From NCBI RefSeq assembly GCF_017353185.1, contig NZ_JAFMYV010000008.1, positions 62,001 through 126,000 on the forward strand: a stretch of DNA of 64,000 bases, given 5' to 3'. Of the stretch, positions 35,408-44,180 are shown piece by piece. Origin of the DNA: Fibrella rubiginis. GTDB lineage: Bacteria > Bacteroidota > Bacteroidia > Cytophagales > Spirosomataceae. Each line of letters starts with the position of its first letter. The first letter of the stretch is position 1. A program made the position numbers and the translations under genes. The notes beneath the pieces were generated by a model. It saw nothing but the letters and a program-made list of their open reading frames with translations. It was not told the origin of the DNA and searched no databases.

Positions 35408-35965
35408 ATGAATCAATTCAATACTTTTCTGGCGAGTTTCAAGAATCTGACCACGGCCGGTTATCTGTTCTACGGATTGGGTTTGATCACACTTATCAGC
35501 GCTATCTCGGTGGTGACAGCCAAAAACCCGATCCACAGTGTGCTGGCCCTGATCTTTACGTTCTTCTGCCTAACCGGCCATTATATGCTGCTTAACGCGC
35601 AGTTTCTGGCCATTGTCAACATCATCGTGTATGCCGGTGCCATCATGGTACTGTTCCTGTTTGCGATCATGTTTTTGAACCTGAAAGAAGAAGACGAAGA
35701 AGCCAAAACCAACGTAACCAAAATGGCGGCGGTGATTGTGGGCGGCGTACTGATGGTGCTGCTACTTTCCATCTTCAACTACGCACCCGTGGGTACCTAC
35801 AATCCGGCATCGTTTGATGCCAAAACGGGTCTGGTTGAACGCTTGGGTATTGTGCTTTATAGTGATTACATCTTGCCGTTTGAACTGGCTTCTATCCTGT
35901 TTCTGGTGGCGATGGTGGGTGCCGTTATGCTTGGTAAGCGCGAAGCTGGCGATCCCCACTTCTAA
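35408..35965 (+). CDS. nuoJ: NADH-quinone oxidoreductase subunit J
   Basis: 185 aa membrane subunit of complex I with five helices. Family segments: AKNPIHSVLALIFTFFCLTG, then HYMLLNAQFLAIVNIIVYAG, then AIMVLFLFAIMFLNL (containing the pi-bulge helix 3), and a last helix ELASILFLVAMVGAVMLGKR. It is the last gene of the plus-strand block and is followed by an intrinsic terminator instead of nuoK, which lies 10.6 kb away on the other strand. Confidence 0.96.
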   Translation: MNQFNTFLASFKNLTTAGYLFYGLGLITLISAISVVTAKNPIHSVLALIFTFFCLTGHYMLLNAQFLAIVNIIVYAGAIMVLFLFAIMFLNLKEEDEEAKTNVTKMAAVIVGGVLMVLLLSIFNYAPVGTYNPASFDAKTGLVERLGIVLYSDYILPFELASILFLVAMVGAVMLGKREAGDPHF

Positions 35966-35991
35966 GCAAAAGTCATTTCTTTGTTTATAAT

Positions 35992-36017
35992 AAAGCTGCC
36001 TTGGGGCGGCTTTTTTT
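35992..36017 (+). terminator. Intrinsic terminator after nuoJ
   Basis: AAAGCTGCC (35992-36000), loop TTGG, then GGCGGCTTT (36005-36013) with one G-T pair, followed by a run of T to 36017. It separates nuoJ from the photolyase gene, confirming that nuoK is not in this transcript. Confidence 0.88.
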
Positions 36018-36028
36018 GTTTATGAGCC

Positions 36029-37597
36029 ATGACCGCCGCATCACCCAAAACCCTCCGCCTGATCCTGGGCGACCAACTCAACCAGCAGCATTCCTGGTTT
36101 CGTACGGTAGATCCAACCGTAGTGTACGTACTCATGGAAATGCGTCAGGAAACTGACTATGCTCAGCACCATATTCAGAAAGTAGTCGCCTTTTTTCTGG
36201 CCATGCGCCACTTTGCCGATGAACTGCGGCAGGCGGGGCATACTGTCACCTATTTGACGCTCGACAATCCGGCCAACACGCAGTCGTTGCCCGGTAATAT
36301 TAACGAGCTAATTAATTTACAGGGCTTTACAAAGTTTGAGTATCTGCTGCCCGATGAACACCGCCTCGACAGGCAATTGGTGGAACTAGCTGCCTCGCTG
36401 CCTATCGAGACGGGCGTGGCCGATACGGAACACTTTTACACGAAGCGGGATGATTTTGCTAAACGGTTTGGTGCACGGAATTTTATTATGGAACCCTTCT
36501 ACCGGGATATGCGCCGTAAGCACGGTATCCTGATGGAGAGCAATGACCCCAACGCGCAACCGGCTACCGGCCAATGGAATTACGACGCCGACAACCGCAA
36601 CGGCCTGCCTAAAGGCTTCGTTGGTCCCCCTGCCCGCGAACACGCCCGCGATGTGAGCGACATCGTGCAACTACTTCAGCAACAGGGCGTAAGCACAATG
36701 GGTACGATTGACCCAGCCCGGTTTTTGTGGCCGGTAACGCGGAGCGAGTATCTTGACATGCTGGAACATTTTGCCGATAACCTGCTCTACGCTTTTGGCA
36801 CGTATCAGGATGCAATGGCCCCCGCCGAGTGGTCGCTGTTTCATTCGCGGCTGTCGTTTGGCATGAACAGTAAACTCATCGCTCCGCGCGAGGTAATTGA
36901 CCGGGTGGTAGCCGCTTATTGGGCTGACCCTGAACGCATCAGCTATGCACAGGTAGAAGGGTTTGTTCGGCAGATTTTAGGCTGGCGTGAGTACATGCGG
37001 GGTGTATATTGGGCCAAAATGCCTGCATTTGCGCACCTAAATTTCTTCAATCATCAACGAAAATTACCGCACTATTACTGGGATGCCAATACCCGTATGA
37101 ACTGCGTACACCATGCCGTACGCCACTCGCTGACCTACGCCTATTCGCATCATATTCAGCGGCTGATGGTGACGGGCAACTTCGCGCTGCTGACCGGCAT
37201 CCATCCCGATGAGGTTGATGCCTGGTATTTGGGTGTGTACATCGACGCTATCCAATGGGTTGAAATTACCAACACGCGGGGCATGAGCCAGTTTGCCGAC
37301 GGGGGTATTGTAGGCACTAAACCCTATGTATCCTCGGCAACATACATCAACAAGATGAGCCATTATTGCACTGGTTGTCAGTACGATAAAGCTAAAAAAG
37401 TAAATGACAACAAAGGCAAACCGGCCTGCCCGTTCAACAGCCTGTACTGGGATTTCTACGACCGAAACCGCGCTAAACTAGAACACAACCCGCGTATTGG
37501 CATGATGTATCGCGTTTGGGATAAAATGCAGCCCGCCGATAAAGCAGCCATTTTGCAACAGGCACAGACGTATTTGGCCCAGTTGGAATCCCTTTGA
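36029..37597 (+). CDS. Cryptochrome/photolyase family protein, iron-sulfur bacterial type (FeS-BCP)
   Basis: 522 aa flavoprotein of the PhrB/CryB group, which repairs (6-4) photoproducts using light. The N-terminal alpha/beta domain opens LRLILGDQLNQQHSWF. The C-terminal FAD domain contains WREYMRGVYWAKMP and WVEITNTRGMSQFADGGIVG. Four Cys for a 4Fe-4S cluster are present in the family positions: one in MNCVHHAVRHSLTYAYSHH, two in YCTGCQYDKAKK and one in PACPFNSLYWDF. There is no signal peptide. It is a single gene with a terminator directly after the stop codon. Confidence 0.94.
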   Translation: MTAASPKTLRLILGDQLNQQHSWFRTVDPTVVYVLMEMRQETDYAQHHIQKVVAFFLAMRHFADELRQAGHTVTYLTLDNPANTQSLPGNINELINLQGFTKFEYLLPDEHRLDRQLVELAASLPIETGVADTEHFYTKRDDFAKRFGARNFIMEPFYRDMRRKHGILMESNDPNAQPATGQWNYDADNRNGLPKGFVGPPAREHARDVSDIVQLLQQQGVSTMGTIDPARFLWPVTRSEYLDMLEHFADNLLYAFGTYQDAMAPAEWSLFHSRLSFGMNSKLIAPREVIDRVVAAYWADPERISYAQVEGFVRQILGWREYMRGVYWAKMPAFAHLNFFNHQRKLPHYYWDANTRMNCVHHAVRHSLTYAYSHHIQRLMVTGNFALLTGIHPDEVDAWYLGVYIDAIQWVEITNTRGMSQFADGGIVGTKPYVSSATYINKMSHYCTGCQYDKAKKVNDNKGKPACPFNSLYWDFYDRNRAKLEHNPRIGMMYRVWDKMQPADKAAILQQAQTYLAQLESL

Positions 37598-37598
37598 A

Positions 37599-37625
37599 AA
37601 TAGTATGCACGCATACTATTTTTTC
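37599..37625 (+). terminator. Intrinsic terminator after the photolyase gene
   Basis: AATAGTATGC (37599-37608) and GCATACTATT (37611-37620), a perfect 10-bp stem with a 2-nt gap at the tip, followed by a T-run to 37624. The stem begins 2 nt after the stop codon. Confidence 0.85.
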
Positions 37626-37633
37626 TATCTTTG
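37626..37633 (+). promoter_or_regulatory. Candidate -7 promoter box for the thiolase gene
   Basis: TATCTTTG immediately after the photolyase terminator, about 100 nt before the thiolase ATG. The leader contains a word (AACATTGAACTCTAAAC, 37708-37724) of the intergenic-repeat family with no second arm. Confidence 0.5.
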
Positions 37634-37731
37634 TACTATTCCGAATCTGACTTTGTTTAGTGAGTAGAACCTGCTTCAGAAGTTTATCAGGCTACTGAAG
37701 AATGGTAAACATTGAACTCTAAACTTCCTTT

Positions 37732-38910
37732 ATGGACGCCTATATTGTAGCGGGCTTTCGCAGCCCCGTTGGTAAAGCCCCTCGCGGTGGTCTCCGCCTT
37801 ACCCGCCCCGACGACCTGGCCGCCGAGGTTATCAAACACCTTCTGGCGCAGGTGCCCAACCTCGATCCAGCGCGTGTAGAAGACCTTATCGTGGGCAACG
37901 CCGTGCCTGAAGCCGAGCAGGGCATGCAGATTTCGCGTTACATTGCGTTGCTCTCATTGCCCAATAGTGTGCCGGGCATGACCATCAACCGATACTGTGG
38001 TTCGGGCCTTGAAGCCATTGCCATTGCCTCAGCTAAAATTCACGCGGGCATGGCCGACTGCATCATTGCAGGTGGCACCGAGTCTATGTCGATGGTGCCG
38101 GTGATGGGTTGGAAAACGGCCCTCAATTACGACATTGCTAAGGCGCACCCGGACTATTACATTGGCATGGGCCTCACCGCCGAGCAGGTGGCCGAGCAGT
38201 TCAAGATTAGCCGCGACGCGCAGGATGCCTTCGCACTGGAGTCGCACCGGCGGGCGTTGGCAGCACAGGCTGAGGGTAAGTTCACCGACGAAATAGTGCC
38301 CATCAACGTTAAGGAGACTTATTTTGATGCGGAGAGCGGCAAGAAGAAGACCCGCGAATGGACCGTTTCGCAGGATGAAGGCCCCCGGAAAGACACGAGC
38401 GCTGAAGGTCTTGCTAAGCTGAAGCCTGTCTTCGCGGCCGGTGGCTCAGTGACGGCGGGTAACTCCTCGCAAACATCCGATGGAGCGGCTTTTGTGATTG
38501 TCATGTCGGAACGGCTGGTGAATGAGTTGAACCTAAAGCCAATCGCCCGAATGATGTCCTACGCTTCGGCGGGGGTCGAGCCGCGCATTATGGGCATTGG
38601 CCCTGTTGCGGCTATTCCCATTGCGTTGCAAAAAGCGGGTTTGAAACAGGACGATATTGACCAGATCGAGTTGAACGAAGCCTTTGCCGCGCAGTCATTG
38701 GCCGTTATTCAGGAACTGGGTCTGGATCCATCCAAAATCAATCACAATGGCGGGGCCATTGCCCTAGGTCATGCTCTTGGCTCAACGGGCGGTCGCCTCA
38801 CGGTGCAACTGCTGAACGAAATGCGACGCCGCGACGAGAAGTACGGCATGGTGTCGGCCTGCGTAGGTGGCGGTCAGGGCGTGGCCGGCATTTTTGAGCG
38901 ACTGAATTAA
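37732..38910 (+). CDS. Acetyl-CoA C-acyltransferase (thiolase)
   Basis: 392 aa. Cleaves or forms 3-ketoacyl-CoA with CoA in beta-oxidation or related pathways. The nucleophile Cys89 lies in [13 protein letters not shown], the His in [19 protein letters not shown], and the second Cys in [12 protein letters not shown]. The insertion loop and ending (GIFERLN) fit the FadA/degradative class. No fadB or acyl-CoA dehydrogenase gene is next to it, so the pathway is not shown by context. It is convergent with asd across a long inverted repeat. Confidence 0.95.
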   Translation: MDAYIVAGFRSPVGKAPRGGLRLTRPDDLAAEVIKHLLAQVPNLDPARVEDLIVGNAVPEAEQGMQISRYIALLSLPNSVPGMTINRYCGSGLEAIAIASAKIHAGMADCIIAGGTESMSMVPVMGWKTALNYDIAKAHPDYYIGMGLTAEQVAEQFKISRDAQDAFALESHRRALAAQAEGKFTDEIVPINVKETYFDAESGKKKTREWTVSQDEGPRKDTSAEGLAKLKPVFAAGGSVTAGNSSQTSDGAAFVIVMSERLVNELNLKPIARMMSYASAGVEPRIMGIGPVAAIPIALQKAGLKQDDIDQIELNEAFAAQSLAVIQELGLDPSKINHNGGAIALGHALGSTGGRLTVQLLNEMRRRDEKYGMVSACVGGGQGVAGIFERLN

Positions 38911-38914
38911 AATA

Positions 38915-39007
38915 AACCTATAAGGTCCGAAGGGAGACCTGATAGGTTGAGCTAGAGCAAACTGCACCGACTCAACCTATCAGGTCTCCTTTCGGACCTT
39001 ATAGGTT
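38915..39007. repeat. 37-bp inverted repeat between convergent thiolase and asd genes
   Basis: Arms 38915-38951 and 38971-39007 match at 36 of 37 positions (one transition), loop 19 nt. Each arm has an inner near-symmetry: CCTATAAGGTCC and GGAGACCTGATAGG. It starts 4 nt after the thiolase stop and ends 4 nt from the asd stop. Confidence 0.93.
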
Positions 39008-39011
39008 GAGT

Positions 39012-40025
39012 CTACGCTACTTCTGCTTCCTCAGCAACCAGTTCATGCTTCACCAGGTATTCAGCAATCTGAACGGCATTAGTGGCGGCTCCTTTACGAA
39101 GGTTATCGGCCACAATCCAGAGATTCAGCGTATTAGGCTGACTTTCATCGCGGCGTATACGACCCACGAATACCTCGTCTTTACCGTGGGCCGTCAGAGG
39201 CATGGGGTAAACTTTATTAGCGGGGTCGTCCTGCACAATGACGCCCTCAGCTTTTGCCAGTAAGTCTTTCACTTCCTGCACATCAAAATCACGCTCAAAT
39301 TCGATGTTAACGGCTTCGGAATGACCGCCAATGGTTGGGATACGCACCGTAGTGGCTGTAACGCGGATTGAGTCGTCGCCCATGATCTTGGTCGTTTCTT
39401 TCACCATCTTCATTTCCTCTTTCGTGTAGCCGTTGTCGAGAAATACGTCGATGTGGGGCAGCACGTTCAGGTCAATGGGGTGCGGGTATACTTTGGCTAC
39501 TGAATCGTCGCCGTTTCGTTCGGCAAACAGTTGATCAACAGCGGCTTTACCCGTTCCGGTTACGGATTGATACGTGGAAACCACCACCCGCTTAATGCCG
39601 TACTTCTCGTGCAATGGCTTCAATACCACCACCATCTGAATGGTTGAGCAGTTGGGGTTGGCAATGATCTTGTCGGCGGCGGTAAGCGTGTCGGCGTTTA
39701 CTTCGGGCACCACCAGTTTTTTGGTTGGATCCATGCGCCACGCCGACGAGTTGTCGATGACGGTGATCCCGGCTTCGGCAAAACGGGGGGCCAATTCGAG
39801 CGAGGTACTCCCCCCCGCTGAGAAGATGGCAATCGCGGGTTTGCGGGCGATAGCTTCGTCGAAACCTACCACCGTAACTGGTTTACCCTTAAACATCACC
39901 TGTTTACCCACCGACCGCTCAGAGGCGACGGCAATGAGTTCGGTGACCGGGAAATTCCGCTCGGCCAGCACTTTCAGCATCTCGCCACCGACTAAGCCCG
40001 TGGCCCCAACGACTGCGATTTTCAT
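39012..40025 (-). CDS. asd: Aspartate-semialdehyde dehydrogenase
   Basis: 337 aa. Reduces aspartyl phosphate to aspartate semialdehyde for lysine, threonine, methionine and diaminopimelate synthesis. The N-terminal NADP fold reads VVGATGLVGGEMLKVL, the catalytic Cys126 sits in IANPNCSTIQMV, and the base/substrate region is GHSEAVNIEFERDF. The start MKIAVVGATG is the usual one. A -7 box lies about 35 nt upstream. It ends with a basic/acidic tail, LVAEEAEVA, next to the inverted repeat. Confidence 0.97.
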   Translation of the reverse strand: MKIAVVGATGLVGGEMLKVLAERNFPVTELIAVASERSVGKQVMFKGKPVTVVGFDEAIARKPAIAIFSAGGSTSLELAPRFAEAGITVIDNSSAWRMDPTKKLVVPEVNADTLTAADKIIANPNCSTIQMVVVLKPLHEKYGIKRVVVSTYQSVTGTGKAAVDQLFAERNGDDSVAKVYPHPIDLNVLPHIDVFLDNGYTKEEMKMVKETTKIMGDDSIRVTATTVRIPTIGGHSEAVNIEFERDFDVQEVKDLLAKAEGVIVQDDPANKVYPMPLTAHGKDEVFVGRIRRDESQPNTLNLWIVADNLRKGAATNAVQIAEYLVKHELVAEEAEVA

Positions 40026-40058
40026 AGAAATCTGTTTGTTTTATTGAAAAATTGACCG

Positions 40059-40066
40059 CAAAAGTA
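40059..40066 (-). promoter_or_regulatory. Candidate -7 promoter box for asd
   Basis: TACTTTTG on the minus strand, 33 nt before the asd start codon. No -33 TTG at the expected distance. Confidence 0.45.
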
Positions 40067-40082
40067 CGGCTTTCTTGCCCAT

Positions 40083-40829
40083 TTACCGACGTGAAGGCAA
40101 CAAATAGCCAATACTGACGCCATAGGCCCGGTTATACAATGTTCCCCCGAACGACGAAGGGTCAAGAGTTGATACATTGTTCGGGTTTAGCGAAGCCAGA
40201 TTCAGCGACGAGCGTTTCGAGTAGTTCAATAGCCCGTAGGAATAATACGCTGATACTGAGAATCCCATGTTAAGTTCGTAGCCTACCGATCCGATGGCGC
40301 CAAAGTCCCACTTGTTGAAATTACCCGTGTCAAAAGTGATCGGTTTGTCATTGATGGTACCGCCCGTGGCGCCCGCGATATACGGACCTGCACCAATCAG
40401 CACTTTCCCCGGTCCAGCGGGTAGCCCATACGTGATCTGAACGGGTAGTTCGAGGTAGTTGATCACAACGGCGGAGTTAAGGCTATTCCCTAATTGTTTT
40501 GGATCAATGCTGCCGCTGAGACCAAGTTTTGTGATCAAGTCAGTAGCAAACTGAACCACATTGGCGTTGCCCCCTTTGGTTGAATAAAGCAATTGTGGTC
40601 GCACTGACCAGTTTGCTGAGAGGGGAATATCAGCCATGATACCACCTCGAAAGCCCGTACGCTCACCAATCGGAATGGTTACCTTCCCCAGCGTAGTCAG
40701 CGACGACAGATCGACACTCGAATAGACAGTAGCGGCCTGCACGCCACCCTGCACCCCAAATCGGACCTGACCGCTGGTGCTGGTTATGCACAGCAACCAT
40801 ACTGTGCCCATTATAAATAGCCTGTTCAT
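40083..40829 (-). CDS. Outer-membrane beta-barrel protein (PorT-like family)
   Basis: 248 aa. The ATG at 40829 gives a signal peptide (MNRLFIMGTVWLLCITSTSG, cleaved near SGQ before VRFGVQGG). The upstream ORF part overlaps a hairpin and is dismissed. Eight-strand barrel pattern: RFGVQGGVQAATVYSS, then WSVRPQLLYSTKGGNANVV, then VINYLELPVQITYGLPAGPG, then VLIGAGPYIAGATGG, and a C-terminal strand GVSIGYLLPSRR. YLELPVQ with GAGPY marks the PorT/outer membrane beta-barrel family common in Bacteroidota. It is a close tandem paralogue of the next gene. Confidence 0.88.
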   Translation of the reverse strand: MNRLFIMGTVWLLCITSTSGQVRFGVQGGVQAATVYSSVDLSSLTTLGKVTIPIGERTGFRGGIMADIPLSANWSVRPQLLYSTKGGNANVVQFATDLITKLGLSGSIDPKQLGNSLNSAVVINYLELPVQITYGLPAGPGKVLIGAGPYIAGATGGTINDKPITFDTGNFNKWDFGAIGSVGYELNMGFSVSAYYSYGLLNYSKRSSLNLASLNPNNVSTLDPSSFGGTLYNRAYGVSIGYLLPSRR

Positions 40830-40904
40830 CAGTTCTTGCTGGTTAATGCGTCTACAAAGCAACGTCAGAACAGGCCATAAGCCAACCCGTTGAGGCATAA
40901 AACA

Positions 40905-40934
40905 ACATACCCCGGCTGATTGGCCAGGGTATGT
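40905..40934. terminator. Hairpin between the two barrel genes
   Basis: ACATACCC (40905-40912) and GGGTATGT (40927-40934) plus an inner GGC/GCC pair after one mismatch. It lies 23 nt beyond the stop codon of the upstream barrel gene. There is no strong U-run, so it may be a terminator or processing site. Confidence 0.6.
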
Positions 40935-40957
40935 AGGAAACAGAGGCAAAAATGCGC

Positions 40958-41659
40958 TTAGTTGCCTGTACCAAAAAAGTAGCCCAGCGTGAGGCCAAAC
41001 GAACGGTTCATAACGGTGCCCGTAGGCGTAAATCCAGGGTTGTTAGGGTCTGCCGGGGCGTTCGTGTTAGGATTTGACGAGATGGTGTTGGCGAAACCGT
41101 GGGAGTAGAAAGCCGAAATACTCATGCCCGCTGACGTCTCGTAGCCCAATGACAAAGCTGCACCAGCATCGAGGCGAGGCGTACCAGCCTCAAATGGTGT
41201 CGATACGCCGTCGACCGACCCACTTAGTGCATAGGCCACGTAAGGGCCAGCCCCTACCACCACTCGTCCCGAACCGGCATCAAACCCATACATGGCCTGC
41301 ACGGGTAATTCAAGGTAGTTTGTGGTCAGCCGGATGGCTGCGACTTCGCCCAACAGCCCACCACCAAGTCCGCCGCCGAAACCACCCAGCAACGAACTGA
41401 AATCAACCTTATAACCTTTGGTCGAATAAAGCAATTGGGGCCGCACAGACAGTCGGTCAGTAACGGGTATATCGGCCATAGCGCCGATCCGGTATCCCCA
41501 CGATGATGTTAAAAACGAGCTGGGATCAATACCACCAATGGCTCCGCTGCTGATAGAGACGTTGGACGACTGGAAACTGCTTTGCACCCCGAAGAGAATC
41601 TGAGCCTGAGCAGCCGTGGCAAGTAAGCAAACAATAATAGACAGGTAAACTCTTTTCAT
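40958..41659 (-). CDS. Outer-membrane beta-barrel protein (PorT-like family), tandem paralogue
   Basis: 233 aa. The ATG at 41659 gives the signal MKRVYLSIIVCLLATAAQAQ. The mature part parallels the neighbour at 40083-40829 block by block: ILFGVQSSFQSSNVSISS, then RLSVRPQLLYSTKGYKVDFS, then TTNYLELPVQAMYGFDAGSG, then VVVGAGPYVAYALSG, and terminal strand FGLTLGYFFGTGN. A glycine-rich loop (LLGGFGGGLGGGLLGE) replaces the corresponding loop of the paralogue. The pair probably arose by duplication; the function is unknown. Confidence 0.88.
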   Translation of the reverse strand: MKRVYLSIIVCLLATAAQAQILFGVQSSFQSSNVSISSGAIGGIDPSSFLTSSWGYRIGAMADIPVTDRLSVRPQLLYSTKGYKVDFSSLLGGFGGGLGGGLLGEVAAIRLTTNYLELPVQAMYGFDAGSGRVVVGAGPYVAYALSGSVDGVSTPFEAGTPRLDAGAALSLGYETSAGMSISAFYSHGFANTISSNPNTNAPADPNNPGFTPTGTVMNRSFGLTLGYFFGTGN

Positions 41660-41756
41660 GTAATCTGATTTTTTGTGAATGGTTACGCAAATCAACGTAA
41701 CAAGACAACATGAAGCAATGTGTCCATTACTATTCCGTCATGTTTACCCGGAAAGC

Positions 41757-42347
41757 CTACATCCAGTAAGTATGTTCAGGGCAAATGCAGGCGCGCAAAG
41801 CAATGTCTGTTAGCTCAATTGCTTCGATTTGCGGCACGGGGTCAAACAGAGATAACCCGATTTTGAGACAATCAGGGCGGCATTGGGCCAGTAGCCGGTC
41901 GTAATAGCCTCCCCCATAACCCACACGATGCCCTTGTTGGTCGAAAGCCAGTAGCGGCACCAGTACCAGATCAAATTTACCCGGCGGTACTGGCTGATCT
42001 ATCGACGGCGGCTCGGGTATACCCCAGCGATTGTCGACCAACACTGTGTCGGGAAACAGGTCGAATGCAGGCAGCGTACGAGTGGCTGTATCCGTGATCG
42101 AAGCCACTACCCGAACGTGGGTAAACTCGGCCCATATTCGCCGGATAATGGGCCAGGTGTCTACTTCATGCTGACGGACAATGGGCAGGAACGTGTGCAA
42201 CACAGCAGCGGGTCTGACCAGAACGTGCTGAATTTCCTCGTCCGCAAAAAACCGGTCGGCTAGTTGCTGGCTCATTGCAGAAACGGCTTCAAAAGTCAGT
42301 AAAGCCCGCTTTTGTTTGTATTCCGCACGAAGTTGAGCTTTTGTCAT
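41757..42347 (-). CDS. 5-formyltetrahydrofolate cyclo-ligase
   Basis: 196 aa cytoplasmic enzyme that converts 5-formyl-THF to 5,10-methenyl-THF using ATP. The N-terminal MTKAQLRAEYKQKRALLTFE corresponds to the Lys/Arg-rich ATP site. The substrate segments FDLVLVPLLAFDQQGHRVGY, then GGGYYDRLLAQ are diagnostic. It starts 12 bp beyond the bshC stop and so is in the same transcript as bshC. Confidence 0.94.
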   Translation of the reverse strand: MTKAQLRAEYKQKRALLTFEAVSAMSQQLADRFFADEEIQHVLVRPAAVLHTFLPIVRQHEVDTWPIIRRIWAEFTHVRVVASITDTATRTLPAFDLFPDTVLVDNRWGIPEPPSIDQPVPPGKFDLVLVPLLAFDQQGHRVGYGGGYYDRLLAQCRPDCLKIGLSLFDPVPQIEAIELTDIALRACICPEHTYWM

Positions 42348-42359
42348 CTGAACCTTACG

Positions 42360-43994
42360 TTACCCTTCCAGACAAACCTGCATCTGGTAATTAAACGGGT
42401 CGAAGTTGTGGAGGAGTTTCTGGAGAAATTGCCGGTCGTTGAGGTAGAACGTCAGAAAATTGTCGGTGCGCTCCTGTGGGGTGCCGCCGGGGAACATCTC
42501 TTCTTTTACGGCCAGCAGCTGCCGAACGCCTACTTCCTGGTTGCGCTCTTCGGCCCGGCGCATCTTTTTTTCCAACCGCGCCACAGCATTGGCAAACCGC
42601 TTTGTTTCGGCCAGAACGGCCTTTTCCAGTGTGGGGTCAACGAGCTGGGCTTTCACCAAAATTGTTTCCAGCGCACGGGTAACGCTTTTGTTTTCTTCGT
42701 CGAAAGTCAGGCTATGTTCGGTATGGTGCTCCACATAGTCACGCTTGAGCGTCACCACGTCCTGAAACATATCAATCGTGTCGAGGCCCAGTTTGGCTAT
42801 GCGTTGCGCCGTAACGCGGGGGACGTACAAGGCAAAATTGCGTGGCATCAGTAGCGGAAAGGCAATGCCATAATGATCAAACTCGCCCTTCAATTGCAAC
42901 CAGTACGGCACCTCCGACGGCCCGCCGATGTATGCCAGATTCGGTAGAATAACTTCCTGATACAGAGGCCGCATCACCACGTTCGGGCTGAACCGTTCGG
43001 GGTGAGCAGCTAGTTCGGTTAAGATCTCGGCTTCCGAAAAACGCAGCTTCGTACCATTCACTTCATACACACCGGCGTCATTCCGGACAATGCGTTCCCG
43101 GAGGCCGTCGGCTCCAGAACCGGTAAGGTAGAACAGGTTGATATCGCGCGACGAAATCGGTGTTTTGTAGCCCAGCGCAGTCAGCTTTTCGGTGGTCGTG
43201 TTCACCAGGCCACTCGTCCGCTGCTGTTGCAGTTCGTCCCGCATAATGGGGGCAAATACCTGCTTCAGGGCGGGATCATCGGCATCGATACAGACAAGGC
43301 CCTCGGCCCCAAACAGGCTGTGCATGTAGTAGCGAACGGCGTCGGCTAACGTGCTGTGATTCAGATAGGCTTTCTCGAAAAGAGCCAGTTTCTCAGGAAT
43401 TTCATCAAACAGCGAAGCCAGTTCGCGGGGGTCCATACGGCCTACGGCACCACGTTGCTCCGTATGCCAGGTGTGGGTCTTACCAAACAGCCGAAAATGG
43501 TTGATTTCAGCAAAATCATGGTCTTCTGAAGCCATCCAGTAAACTGGCACAAACGTATAATCGGGGTATTTTTCGGCTAGCTTCCGGGCTAGATTAATGA
43601 TCGTAATGAGCTTATAGACAACGTACAGCGGACCGGTGCATAGATTCAGTTGGTGGCCCGTAGTGACAGTAAACGTCCTGCTGTTGCGGAGCTGCGCCAG
43701 GTTGGGCAGGGGCACGTCCGTTTCGGTGGCGAGGTGGGCGTACTGGCGTTCCAGTGCATCGACCAGAATAGCTCTGTTTTCATCAGAAAAGCCCTTTTTC
43801 TCTATCTGCGCGGCAAACGCCTCAATCGTGGGGTAATCTGTATAAAAGGAACGAAGCTGTGGATTGGGTTCAGCCCCGCCCGCACCGTCGGACCGGCTCC
43901 GGCCTACCGGTCCGGTATCTGCTGAACCAATATAATCGAGAAAAAGAGACGAAAACTGGCCGGTGGCCGAGAGGGGCACGTACTGACACTCCAT
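42360..43994 (-). CDS. bshC: Bacillithiol biosynthesis cysteine-adding enzyme BshC
   Basis: 544 aa. Adds cysteine to GlcN-malate in the last step of bacillithiol synthesis. The start MECQYVPLSATGQFSSLFLD fits the family; the ORF upstream is dismissed. Family segments: TGHQLNLCTGPLYVVYKLIT, then FVPVYWMASEDHDFAEINHF (HxGH/nucleotide-like region), then VVMRPLYQEVILPNLAYIGG, then PSEVPYWLQLKGEF, with a C-terminal coiled coil (about residues 450-530). Residues 23-43, just after LFLDYIG, look like an insertion (GPVGRSRSDGAGGAEP) encoded by a palindromic DNA segment. The partner genes bshA and bshB are not in the window. Confidence 0.94.
   Translation of the reverse strand: MECQYVPLSATGQFSSLFLDYIGSADTGPVGRSRSDGAGGAEPNPQLRSFYTDYPTIEAFAAQIEKKGFSDENRAILVDALERQYAHLATETDVPLPNLAQLRNSRTFTVTTGHQLNLCTGPLYVVYKLITIINLARKLAEKYPDYTFVPVYWMASEDHDFAEINHFRLFGKTHTWHTEQRGAVGRMDPRELASLFDEIPEKLALFEKAYLNHSTLADAVRYYMHSLFGAEGLVCIDADDPALKQVFAPIMRDELQQQRTSGLVNTTTEKLTALGYKTPISSRDINLFYLTGSGADGLRERIVRNDAGVYEVNGTKLRFSEAEILTELAAHPERFSPNVVMRPLYQEVILPNLAYIGGPSEVPYWLQLKGEFDHYGIAFPLLMPRNFALYVPRVTAQRIAKLGLDTIDMFQDVVTLKRDYVEHHTEHSLTFDEENKSVTRALETILVKAQLVDPTLEKAVLAETKRFANAVARLEKKMRRAEERNQEVGVRQLLAVKEEMFPGGTPQERTDNFLTFYLNDRQFLQKLLHNFDPFNYQMQVCLEG
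43867..43928. repeat. Palindromic segment inside bshC
   Basis: GGTTCAGC (43867-43874) pairs with GCTGAACC (43921-43928), and inside it GGACCGG (43890-43896) pairs with CCGGTCC (43907-43913). The 62-bp segment is GC-rich and encodes a Gly/Ala/Arg-rich stretch at a place where BshC proteins normally pass directly from the first helix to the next, so it looks like an in-frame insertion. Confidence 0.6.
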
Positions 43995-44054
43995 GCAGCA
44001 GGTTGAATGACGGGTTACAGGTGAGGGAACGTGATGAGCGGGTTTCAAGTTTCA

Positions 44055-44167
44055 GCATCGGCGTAACCCCCCGCCCTAAAGGGGGCCTGCTGGCGCGTCA
44101 GCACACCTACAGCGGAGCTACTAACGCGCCAACAGGCCCCCTTTAGGGCGGGGGGTTATGCCGATGC
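44055..44167. repeat. 44-bp inverted repeat between divergent bshC and gatB
   Basis: Arms 44055-44098 and 44124-44167 match at 42 of 44 positions, loop 25 nt. The arms contain CCCCCCGCCCTAAAGGGGG, itself a partial dyad. It lies in a divergent spacer, 13 bp before the gatB -7 box, so it is not a terminator of either neighbour. Confidence 0.93.
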
Positions 44168-44180
44168 TAAACCTCCTCCC

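Noticed and set aside
44055-44167. Rho-independent terminator for gatB or bshC
   Set aside because: Both genes diverge from this position, so the hairpin is upstream of both, and no U-run follows it.
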